Source of the DNA: Pseudomonadales bacterium
GTDB lineage: Bacteria; Pseudomonadota; Gammaproteobacteria; Pseudomonadales; Azotimanducaceae
Length of the DNA stretch: 64,000 bases
Reading direction: 5' to 3'
Assembly: GCA_041395945.1 (NCBI GenBank)
Contig: JAWKZN010000001.1
Span: forward strand, 3,038,001 to 3,102,000
The notes under the pieces are model-generated. The model had not been told where the DNA came from. It saw nothing but the letters and a program-made list of their open reading frames with translations, and ran no database searches. Shown in pieces: positions 1 to 7,408 of this stretch. The position numbers were made by a program, and so were the translations under genes. Position 1 is the first letter of the stretch; each line of letters opens with the position of its first letter.

Positions 1-715
1 CACCTTCGATAATGGGAATCAGGGCCTGGATGTCATAGGGCTTCAGTTGGGCGTCGGTAGCGAGATCGATGTATCCCATAGCAAGCATCGCGTAGATGTA
101 GCAATCGCCACCGTACCGGGTCACCTTGGAGCGCTTTTCGAGTGCTTTGAATCCGCTGAGATCCTCTTTCAAATCGAAAAGACGAGGGCTTGTGGTGGCC
201 AGTACTGCGTCCTCCAGCCGGGCGCATTGCCTTGTCCGCAGAGGGCGGACTATGCCACCGCAACGGAACTCTGCCGAGCGACCGTCCCCGCAGAATACCT
301 CCCGGGTGTAGGGCTGATACATCACGCCCAGCACCGGTCGCTGACCGTCAAACAGCGCCAGCAGCAGGCCCCAGTGCAATAACCCGGACATGAATGATCG
401 AGTACCATCAACCGGATCGATTACCCAGGTCAAACCCTGACCAGGCCGATGACCGAATTCCTCGCCAAATATCCCATGAGTAGGAAACCGCTGCTCGATC
501 TCACCCCGGATGATCTTCTCCGCCGCCGTATCGGCCTGGGTAACCGGGTCGAAGCGACCATCGGTCAGCTTGTTCTCGATCTCTACGGGTCCACGAAAAA
601 ACGGCAAGGTCGCTTCACCCGCCTTGACCGCGAGTGCCACCGCGAACTCAAGCAGATCCACCCGTTCCTGATCGTTTAATGGAAAAGTCTTTGTGTACTG
701 GAAATCCGACACCAC
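1..715 (-). CDS. hisN: histidinol-phosphatase / inositol monophosphatase family, 3' end cut by window edge
   Basis: Mg2+-dependent phosphatase of the inositol-monophosphatase superfamily, closest in pattern to HisN-type histidinol-phosphatases, which make L-histidinol in histidine synthesis in the cytosol. Seen on the minus strand: GEEFG (about 466-452), WVIDPVDGT (about 427-401) and, near the left edge, GGDCYIYAM followed by LKPYD, which are the three metal-binding signatures in order. The frame is open to base 1, so roughly the last 20-30 residues of a normal ~260-residue protein are outside the window. The start is uncertain: tandem GTG codons at 715 and 712 fit the family length, but no convincing ribosome site precedes them. 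A broader inositol-phosphatase role cannot be excluded. Confidence 0.82.
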   Translation of the reverse strand, partial: MVSDFQYTKTFPLNDQERVDLLEFAVALAVKAGEATLPFFRGPVEIENKLTDGRFDPVTQADTAAEKIIRGEIEQRFPTHGIFGEEFGHRPGQGLTWVIDPVDGTRSFMSGLLHWGLLLALFDGQRPVLGVMYQPYTREVFCGDGRSAEFRCGGIVRPLRTRQCARLEDAVLATTSPRLFDLKEDLSGFKALEKRSKVTRYGGDCYIYAMLAMGYIDLATDAQLKPYDIQALIPIIEG

Positions 716-811
716 TATCGTCTGCCGCTGGATTGGCCGCAATCCTACTTCACCAGGCTAGTAGAAACATCAGCAGATCCCATCTGACAGGAAACATAAT
801 CGCCCAGATAG

Positions 812-1157
812 AATCGATGGGTTCAGTACAAGTCCTACCACTTCACCGCGGCAGTTCGGCATAACGACCGGGTCATCTGCTCAGGGGAGATCGGCGCAGA
901 TACCAAGAGCACTTCTGCCACTGCCAAATGAGCATTCAGAAGCGCCAGGGAGGAGATTGGTGTCGTACTCAAAGATGCAGGTAGCGGATACGAGGACATC
1001 ATCGAATACACAGGCTTCATGTGGACCTCCAGGATTACCTGCGTGCATTCATGAAGGTCCAGGATGAGTTCGAGCGGAGCCCTGGCCAGAATGGACCGCT
1101 GCCGGATGCACCGGGTTGGCGATACCAGGGACTCGGGCGGTGTCTAGGGCGGGGTAG
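812..1157 (+). pseudogene. RidA/YjgF-family remnant with stop and two frameshifts
   Basis: Decayed copy of a Rid-family (imine/enamine deaminase) gene. One frame reads YHFTAAVRHNDRVICSGEIG and continues through an in-frame TGA near 910 to VVLKDAGSGYEDIIEYTGFM. A shift near 1020 moves to VDLQDYLRAFMKVQDEF, and a second near 1080 moves to PWPEWTAAGCTGLAIPGTRA before a TAG at 1155-1157. These pieces line up in order with the usual Rid architecture (S-G-x-x-G strand, central helix, D-Y-x-x-F, then P-W-x-A-W-T and A-I-P-G-A). No credible start codon is left upstream. It sits between hisN and the AT-rich block and overlaps the end of the methyltransferase by 14 bases. The 96 bases at 716-811 hold nothing I recognise. 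Confidence 0.75.
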
Positions 1158-1920
1158 GAGCCTTCCGGCATACTGCCAAATCGCAATAGTCCCGATAACA
1201 AGGTCTAAGCTCTTCGACTAAGAAACCCGCTTCAGTCATCGCCTTACCAAATTCGTGGGTGCTGTGCAGCCAATATTTTCCGTCAGCCTGGTTTTTCTGA
1301 CCTCTGTTATTCTGGCGAATCATCTCAGCGCTATTGGACAGAAATTTTGCACATTCGATGAAGCCATGTTCTTTTACCAGATTCTTCAGTATGTACCAGC
1401 TCCAGTCCCACATTCTATTACGACGACCAAAGTCGATTACAAAAAAGACACCGGATGGTTTCAACCATTTCCGCACTTTTGCTAGCACATCCGCCTGCGG
1501 TGATACTGCGTAAAGGGCGTTTACGCATACAACTAAATCAAACGTCTGGGGTGTAAAATCTACTTTATGGATATTTTCTTCGACAATAACAACATCAGAA
1601 ATGCCATTCGCTACGTATTTCTCGCGTGCGATTTCATTCATCGGTCGATCGAAATCGACATGAACATACTTCGCCATTGGTCTGACTTTCGACAACGCTG
1701 TAATATAGTTCCCAGTACCTGCTCCTAAGTCACAGATTCGGGCATCATCTGGAATCGACCATTCCAGTACTCCTTTCCTCAACATCTCCACGTTTTCATG
1801 ATAGCTAGGATTGTACTTCGCAAGGAGGTCGTACTGACTGGCATAAGCATCCCAGTCTATTCCAGTGGAACTATCTAATTCAGAGGGGTTCGGAAGATTC
1901 TCGACTTCACTTCTAATCAA
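1144..1920 (-). CDS. class I SAM-dependent methyltransferase
   Basis: Methyltransferase of 258 residues with the SAM-binding motif I DLGAGTGNY at about residues 64-72, an acidic residue closing strand 2 (VHVDFD, about 87-92) and a motif-IV-like segment FDLVVCVNALY. It resembles small-molecule or lipid methyltransferases rather than RNA or protein ones, but the substrate is not visible. The start is TTG at 1920: GGAG lies seven bases upstream and no ATG fits. It is the last gene of the minus-strand operon, 13 bases after the RND exporter, so it may modify the product of the acyltransferase in the same operon (inference). It has lower GC than the genes outside the block. Confidence 0.85.
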   Translation of the reverse strand: MIRSEVENLPNPSELDSSTGIDWDAYASQYDLLAKYNPSYHENVEMLRKGVLEWSIPDDARICDLGAGTGNYITALSKVRPMAKYVHVDFDRPMNEIAREKYVANGISDVVIVEENIHKVDFTPQTFDLVVCVNALYAVSPQADVLAKVRKWLKPSGVFFVIDFGRRNRMWDWSWYILKNLVKEHGFIECAKFLSNSAEMIRQNNRGQKNQADGKYWLHSTHEFGKAMTEAGFLVEELRPCYRDYCDLAVCRKAPTPP

Positions 1921-1933
1921 TGTAGATCTCCAA

Positions 1934-4219
1934 CTACGGCGCTGGCTGTCCTGACCAAACTAGGAAGCGCGGCATAATCGAAATGTTGTACACGAGCGCC
2001 AAAACAATTACCAGCGCGGAACAAATACCGAATGTACTATTCATTCGAAAGCCTGAGAGCATGAGAACCGAAAACCCTCCTGCAAGTACAATCGACGTTG
2101 CCAAGACTGCCGCGCCTGTTCTATGTAAGCTATAGGCCGAAGCGCCGTGTGGAGACAGATCAAGATTTGCATAACCATCTCTATACCGATACAGCAGGTG
2201 GATTGCGTCATCGATCACTACACCGATCGTGACCGCAACCACCATCGTCGCAGCCATTCCGATCTCCCCTACAGTTGCTCCCCATATCCCAAATCCGGCA
2301 AGGACGGGAACAGCTATAGCAAGCAGAGACACCAACACAACTTTGGCGCTTCGATACACGACTCCTAAGGCAAATGAAGAAAACAGCAAACTGACGAATA
2401 TTCCTGCTGACATTTCTCGAATAGATTCGCTGGACAGGTGAGCAGTTGGTATTCCTTCGCCTGTAATCTGGATTTCTAGTCCGTTTTTATTATTGGAATC
2501 AATCCATTTCCTAAGACTGGCCTCGAAATCTCGAATACCTCGCATCGCTGTATCACCAAATAGCACCGAAATTCGTAACTTGCGGAGATCAACATCGACA
2601 AAGTCCGCAGTGCTTTGACCTTTAGACAACGAGAGTTCGAACGAAAGAAAATACTGAGCGAGCTCTTCGGCGGTTAGTTTCGCCAAGTCCGACTGCCCTC
2701 CCAATACGCGAGCTGCTTCCTCCAGGACGTCAACCATCGATAAAACGTTGACCACCACAGATCTTGATTGAATTTCTCTCTCGAGATGTTCGACGAAACG
2801 AACAACGTCGGGAGAAAATATGCCGCCTGATACACCAGTATCAACAATCACCTCTGCGTGATACGGGCTCGATAAGCTAGCCGTAATTGCTTCTGTGTTC
2901 ACCCTAAATGAATACGAAGGATCGAAATACCTGACAAAATCCTCGTCGATCTTAAGAAAAGGTAGACCAACGCAACACAGCGCGAGGAGAAGAGATGCCA
3001 CAATCACACTATCTTCCCCAGCTTCAATCTTTCTAGCCCTCCAATTTAAAATCCTTTGAATCGCAACGATTGATCTCGAAGGCTCGATTCTGGTGACGAG
3101 TGAAAGAAGCGGGGGCGCAAAGGTCAAAAGAAGAAGAGTCCCAAAACCGACCCCCACTGCAGATAGAAGCCCTAGTTGCTGAACTGGAGGTGAAGAAACA
3201 AAGGTCAATGAAAGTAATCCTACAACGGAGGTTAGTCCAGATAGAACAACAGGCCAGAAGTTCGCCACGATGGCGCGACGAACCGCCTTGGATACATCTT
3301 CCCTTGTGTACGAATAATCGCGCGCAATGTATAGGAAGACGTGCATCGACGCAGCTGTAACAAGTGTGAAAATAACTAGAGGGACGGTTGCGGTCGCGGT
3401 ATTTATGATGTGCCCAAACCATCCAGCGCAACCCAAAGTAAGCACGATTGAGAACAAACCCAATAGAACCATTATTAGCGAAAGTACGAAATTCCCTAGG
3501 AAAATCCACAATAAAAGGAAGAAGGCCAGAGTCGCAACTGGAACTAGTACCGAGAGATCACTGTTTGATGCATCCACGAATGCTTGCATCATTGGCACAG
3601 CGCCTGAATAGTGCAACGCTAGTTCTGGATAAGCCGAATTAAACGTTTCCGAAAGAAGTCGAGCCCCCATGTCCAGACGAGAAACGGCTTCCTGGTCCTT
3701 TAAATCAAATTCCACTGACGCAACTACAGCCAGTGTTCTGTAGTCTTCGCTAATGAATCGATTTATGAGATGGGGCTTTAAAACTTCATCTGCGCGGCTC
3801 TTGAGGCAGTTAGCACTTGGGCATAGAACCTCAAGCACGTTCGAAAGTACGATCTCATCCTCCGAATACTCTCCAAACGGATAGTTTTCAAGTGAGTCGA
3901 CCCTAGACACCCCATGAATTTTCCACGCTTCATCTACTACCCATTCAACGGCAGTGACCAACTGAGGATCATCAAAGATCGTCGAGCTGGAAGTAATGCT
4001 GAAAATGATATTGGTGTTGGAAGAAAACGCAGACTCAAACGCTAGGAGCTCAGAGAACTCCTTATCGCTATTCGAGAAAAAGACGCGGTTGTTTGGATTA
4101 ATGGTTAGATGTGTCGCCCCAAAAATCGAGACGCAGATCAGCAGCACCCAAATAAATAGAGGGACTAACTTCCGTCGATTAAGACTATCAACTAGCACTC
4201 CGACGGTTTGATCTAACAT
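1934..4219 (-). CDS. MMPL/RND-superfamily exporter
   Basis: Inner-membrane transporter of about 761 residues with the duplicated RND layout: an N-terminal helix, a periplasmic loop, a five- to six-helix bundle, then the same again. The second bundle carries the MMPL/HpnN-type signature IGVVIDDAIHLLYRYR, whose paired Asp residues serve proton relay in this superfamily. Relatives move hydrophobic lipids or lipid-like molecules out of the inner membrane. I place the start at ATG 4219 (MLDQTVGVLV), preceded by AGAAGGA. A TTG at 4258 would extend the frame but lacks a ribosome site. Either start overlaps the upstream acyltransferase gene, which implies translational coupling. No adaptor (MFP) or outer-membrane gene is adjacent. 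Confidence 0.85.
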   Translation of the reverse strand: MLDQTVGVLVDSLNRRKLVPLFIWVLLICVSIFGATHLTINPNNRVFFSNSDKEFSELLAFESAFSSNTNIIFSITSSSTIFDDPQLVTAVEWVVDEAWKIHGVSRVDSLENYPFGEYSEDEIVLSNVLEVLCPSANCLKSRADEVLKPHLINRFISEDYRTLAVVASVEFDLKDQEAVSRLDMGARLLSETFNSAYPELALHYSGAVPMMQAFVDASNSDLSVLVPVATLAFFLLLWIFLGNFVLSLIMVLLGLFSIVLTLGCAGWFGHIINTATATVPLVIFTLVTAASMHVFLYIARDYSYTREDVSKAVRRAIVANFWPVVLSGLTSVVGLLSLTFVSSPPVQQLGLLSAVGVGFGTLLLLTFAPPLLSLVTRIEPSRSIVAIQRILNWRARKIEAGEDSVIVASLLLALCCVGLPFLKIDEDFVRYFDPSYSFRVNTEAITASLSSPYHAEVIVDTGVSGGIFSPDVVRFVEHLEREIQSRSVVVNVLSMVDVLEEAARVLGGQSDLAKLTAEELAQYFLSFELSLSKGQSTADFVDVDLRKLRISVLFGDTAMRGIRDFEASLRKWIDSNNKNGLEIQITGEGIPTAHLSSESIREMSAGIFVSLLFSSFALGVVYRSAKVVLVSLLAIAVPVLAGFGIWGATVGEIGMAATMVVAVTIGVVIDDAIHLLYRYRDGYANLDLSPHGASAYSLHRTGAAVLATSIVLAGGFSVLMLSGFRMNSTFGICSALVIVLALVYNISIMPRFLVWSGQPAP

Positions 4220-5702
4220 TCCTTCTCGGCTTCTTGATGTAGTAAAGGAGGTCCACAATCGGCGCGATCGCTTTATATACCAGCATCCTCACTTTATCCA
4301 TCCCCGTCGGTCGAATAACGCTCTGTTCGACTAGCAAATTTGCAACCTGACGCCACACGACATTCCAATAAAACGGATTTACGTTTCGCCCGACTACCAT
4401 ATCCAATATGTTCACGATCATTACGTTCAGTACCCTATCTTCTTTCCAGATTGGCTCCGTGTGTCGTAATCCTGTTTGCCGGAATCCTAGTTTTTCATAA
4501 AATGGGATCATCTTATCCAGACACGAAAAAATTAACCAAGGGCGATCTGATTGGACTACGTTGTCACATATATGCCGGATGAGGGCCGCTAGAAGATCAT
4601 TTCTCCGGAAGTCAGGGTGCGTGGCAACTCGAGAAATCTCGATAATTTGATCCCTCCTAGGAAGCTCTCTGGGCCAGGGCACATGGGCCTCATGCTCCAT
4701 TGGTTGCTCCAATTCGTTGTAGCGGATCCTTGCTGTCGCAACCACCTTCCCTCGATACTTACCGATCACGATGCGTGCTCGCGCATCATTGATGTCGCCC
4801 ATCTCCAACGACGTCACTTCTCTTTTTAGGTTTCCATCCAGTGTGTGAGCAAGGCGCCGCAACTCGAGCACTTCCAAATAGTCTTCTTCTTTTTTCAGAT
4901 TATAGAAGTCAACACCTAAAGCCACAGACTTTGGAGCCATTCCTGCAACTCGAAGCGTTTCTAAAGAATCGACATTGCTGAACTGGATTAGATACTGACC
5001 TAGCGCTTGCTTGGCATGATCTGATAGCTCCACATACTTCGACCCGACAACCAGTCGATCTCTACCCCCAACAGAAGTAATTCCGACTCGAGTTAGTTCG
5101 ATCCGAATATTTACAACACTCCCAAATGGGAATACTGCGGTAAGCGATAGACTCATCCCCGGAATCAGGAATTTATTCCTCAGACTACATACCAGCTGTA
5201 AACCTTCAGGTGATATATCTCTAATCTGGAAATAGATAAAGTCATCAAATCGACCGGGAGTGGGAGCCATACAAGTCGGGAAAAACTCATCACTACAAAG
5301 CCAACGAACCGCCTTTCGACGGTTTGATGAAGACGTATCTACAGGATCCCTCCTCGAGAGTCGAATCCCAACGATTTCTTGGCCTTGGTTGTTTTCAACA
5401 AGATCAACTACCAGACCCTGGAAAGTGGCTCTCTGTCCCGCTAACACGATCTCCAAATCTACGGGGTCGCCTTGTGAGAATCTGGTTTCCCCGTCGGGCT
5501 GAAGTAGCTCAATTCCCAGAGGACTCAATCGCCAGACCCGGGCCTGAGCGTAGTCGAGGTTTTCTGATGATCGCCTTCGAATTCGAGCCAAGATGCGGTC
5601 GTTCGAGCGAATGTCTGTGGGTCGTACTTCCGAGTGAATCTGACCAAAGTCCGAATCTTTCAAATCACGCGGCAAAAAGCCGATCACACCCCGTGACTCC
5701 AT
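4188..5702 (-). CDS. double-PilZ plus GNAT/FeeM-like N-acyltransferase
   Basis: Protein of 504 residues. Residues ~35-118 form a PilZ-like barrel lacking the canonical ligand residues. Residues ~128-235 form a second PilZ with a canonical c-di-GMP signature: R129-x3-R133 and D162-x-S164-x2-G167. Residues ~270-425 read as an acyltransferase of the GNAT/FeeM type (LEVLELRRLAH, RARIVIGKYRGKVVATARIR, IIEISRVATHPDFRRNDL, then IPFYEKLGFRQTG). FeeM-type enzymes join acyl chains to amino acids, using acyl-ACP. The C-terminal ~70 residues are unassigned. The gene overlaps the cyclase upstream by 38 bases and the exporter downstream by 32. I infer a c-di-GMP-responsive acyl-product synthase; an ordinary protein acetyltransferase is the alternative. 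Confidence 0.75.
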   Translation of the reverse strand: MESRGVIGFLPRDLKDSDFGQIHSEVRPTDIRSNDRILARIRRRSSENLDYAQARVWRLSPLGIELLQPDGETRFSQGDPVDLEIVLAGQRATFQGLVVDLVENNQGQEIVGIRLSRRDPVDTSSSNRRKAVRWLCSDEFFPTCMAPTPGRFDDFIYFQIRDISPEGLQLVCSLRNKFLIPGMSLSLTAVFPFGSVVNIRIELTRVGITSVGGRDRLVVGSKYVELSDHAKQALGQYLIQFSNVDSLETLRVAGMAPKSVALGVDFYNLKKEEDYLEVLELRRLAHTLDGNLKREVTSLEMGDINDARARIVIGKYRGKVVATARIRYNELEQPMEHEAHVPWPRELPRRDQIIEISRVATHPDFRRNDLLAALIRHICDNVVQSDRPWLIFSCLDKMIPFYEKLGFRQTGLRHTEPIWKEDRVLNVMIVNILDMVVGRNVNPFYWNVVWRQVANLLVEQSVIRPTGMDKVRMLVYKAIAPIVDLLYYIKKPRRNVRSNRRSAS

Positions 5703-7092
5703 ACCGTTCTGCTCTCTTCATCTGAAAGGCTGTCAATACAGCCTCGTAGTTCGCGTCTGTAGGCTTCAGCGAGTATATACTTCTCACCTCAGGGAAATCT
5801 CTGACCGCGGACTCAGCCAGATCTATCCGATTTTGAGCCACCAACGGCGCCAGTTCAATCAATAGCGCACTTGAACGCTCACAAAGCACAATATCGCCTG
5901 GCTTCAATTTGTTTGCCAAGGCCGGGGTTTTAGTTAGCTCATCAATCCTGCTCAAATAATTTACAGGAGAACCAAGCGCAGTGATTTCGATCGACGAATC
6001 TAATCCGCCCACATTCCCTACAAGAGCTTCGCCACAAGAAATCAGCACATAGCGTTTAATGGCGATACTGGAGGAGGTAGCATTCATATCTTGATTCAGT
6101 CTTGATATTTCAATCCCGCTAGCAATGGCGCTCAGCAAATTTTGTTCAATTCTAGAATCATCAAAGTACGCAAAAATCAGATCACCGATTTTTCGAGGTA
6201 TACCCGCGTGCTTTTCGATCAACTCCGAGCAAGCTTTGACCTCTGGCAAAACACTTTGACCTACGAATTCATCGAGTGACTTGGAGTTCTCTGTAAAACC
6301 ACGAATATCACTAAACAAACATGCCACGTCGACTTTTCTAGGTGCCAACACCTCAATCGAGGCTTCGAGCACAGTCATTCTTGCTTGCTCTACAAACTGC
6401 TCCATTCGTTGAGCAATGACTCGGGGTATGAATGATCTGATTCTTTCAGAGAACTCCATATTTAGTTCAATGATTTTCTTTTGTGCTGCAACATTTTCCT
6501 GATTAAGTAAAAACGTTTTTACTTCTGATAGGTAAGAAGAGCGCACAACAACGACGAACAACACTGCGACCAACGTACCTGTGTAGATATATGTCTCGGG
6601 AATACGTGCGTCGAGCAGAATTGGCGCCTGAGTCATCGCCGTAAAAATTACGAATAGCGCGCTGTTAAGAGCAGATAATCTAAGCGGGATCGCAGCCAAT
6701 GCGATGAGAATATAGCAAAACACCCACGCTTCAAGCCCATGCCAAAGCGCGACGTATGCCTGAGATTGGCACCAGCACCAACAAGCGATCAACGCTGGAA
6801 GGCGATAGAATCTATACTTTGCGAGCGGCGACAGGTAGTACCCTAGAACAAGCAGCGCTAAACCTGCCATGGAAAGCCGGAATATAAGCCAACTCTCCAA
6901 TGGCTCCAGCTGGTTTGGGACATCGTAGAAGAAATAGTGAGCGACATAGGTGACTGCGACCAAGGGGAAGAATCCTCTAGCGACCAGCAGAAATGACTCT
7001 CGGTCTTTCTCTTCCCAGAGACCCTTCCAAGGCGTTCCATCGATGAGAACCGAAGGAAATAGCCAAGCAATCATTGATTCAAACCACTTCAT
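5665..7092 (-). CDS. membrane-anchored class III adenylate/guanylate cyclase
   Basis: Protein of 475 residues. About five to six hydrophobic segments fill residues 38-185, a linker helix follows at 190-240, and the class III cyclase domain spans ~253-440. The two metal Asp residues are in CLFSDIRGFT (D262) and KIGDLIFAYFD (D304), with the purine-specifying Lys in KIGD (K301). In the later motif GSPVNYLSRID the transition-state Asn and Arg are present, but the usual Asp after Gly is Ser, as in variant class III enzymes. So cAMP is likely, though cGMP is possible. It is the first gene of the operon. The membrane part could be a sensor, and no cyclic-nucleotide receptor gene is nearby. Confidence 0.85.
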   Translation of the reverse strand: MKWFESMIAWLFPSVLIDGTPWKGLWEEKDRESFLLVARGFFPLVAVTYVAHYFFYDVPNQLEPLESWLIFRLSMAGLALLVLGYYLSPLAKYRFYRLPALIACWCWCQSQAYVALWHGLEAWVFCYILIALAAIPLRLSALNSALFVIFTAMTQAPILLDARIPETYIYTGTLVAVLFVVVVRSSYLSEVKTFLLNQENVAAQKKIIELNMEFSERIRSFIPRVIAQRMEQFVEQARMTVLEASIEVLAPRKVDVACLFSDIRGFTENSKSLDEFVGQSVLPEVKACSELIEKHAGIPRKIGDLIFAYFDDSRIEQNLLSAIASGIEISRLNQDMNATSSSIAIKRYVLISCGEALVGNVGGLDSSIEITALGSPVNYLSRIDELTKTPALANKLKPGDIVLCERSSALLIELAPLVAQNRIDLAESAVRDFPEVRSIYSLKPTDANYEAVLTAFQMKRAERYGVTGCDRLFAA

Positions 7093-7408
7093 CTTCCCGA
7101 ATAGGGACCGAACCGCTAGGTCCGCCCAGTCTCTGCTCCTTCATAGACTGTGATAGCCACTTACTGGCTCTACACCGAGTTTAGGCCGCCTTCGCTACCA
7201 ATACGTGAACTCTGTCTCATTTCAGAATAATCTAAGCATCGTTGATTGCCACTAGGTCGTTGCGATTTCCTGATGGACGGCACACTAAGCCCGACAAAGA
7301 GTGGCTAATTTCCTACATACTTGCTTGCCCTCTGAAGAAATCCTATTAACTATTTTTCGGTCAAACGCAGTCGCAGTAGGCTTCCGCAAGTACCAATAGG
7401 ACTGAAAT
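7093..7408. other. 316-base divergent intergenic region (cyclase operon / histidine kinase)
   Basis: Non-coding stretch between the minus-strand cyclase operon and the plus-strand histidine kinase. It is AT-rich compared with the rest of the window and must hold both promoters. I see only a modest candidate promoter for the kinase (listed separately) and no strong palindrome, riboswitch or small reading frame. A short AGTCT/AGACT inverted repeat near 7130-7150 is too weak to call an operator. Confidence 0.6.
7321..7349 (+). promoter_or_regulatory. possible sigma70-type promoter for the histidine kinase
   Basis: TTGCTT (7321-7326) and TATTAA (7344-7349) are separated by 17 bases, 60 bases upstream of the kinase start. 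Matches to the consensus hexamers are only 3/6 and 4/6, so this is a candidate based on spacing and AT content. Confidence 0.25.

Noticed and set aside
4219..4258. TTG start extending the RND exporter by 13 residues
   Set aside because: No ribosome site; the ATG at 4219 has AGAAGGA directly upstream and begins where the first helix is expected.
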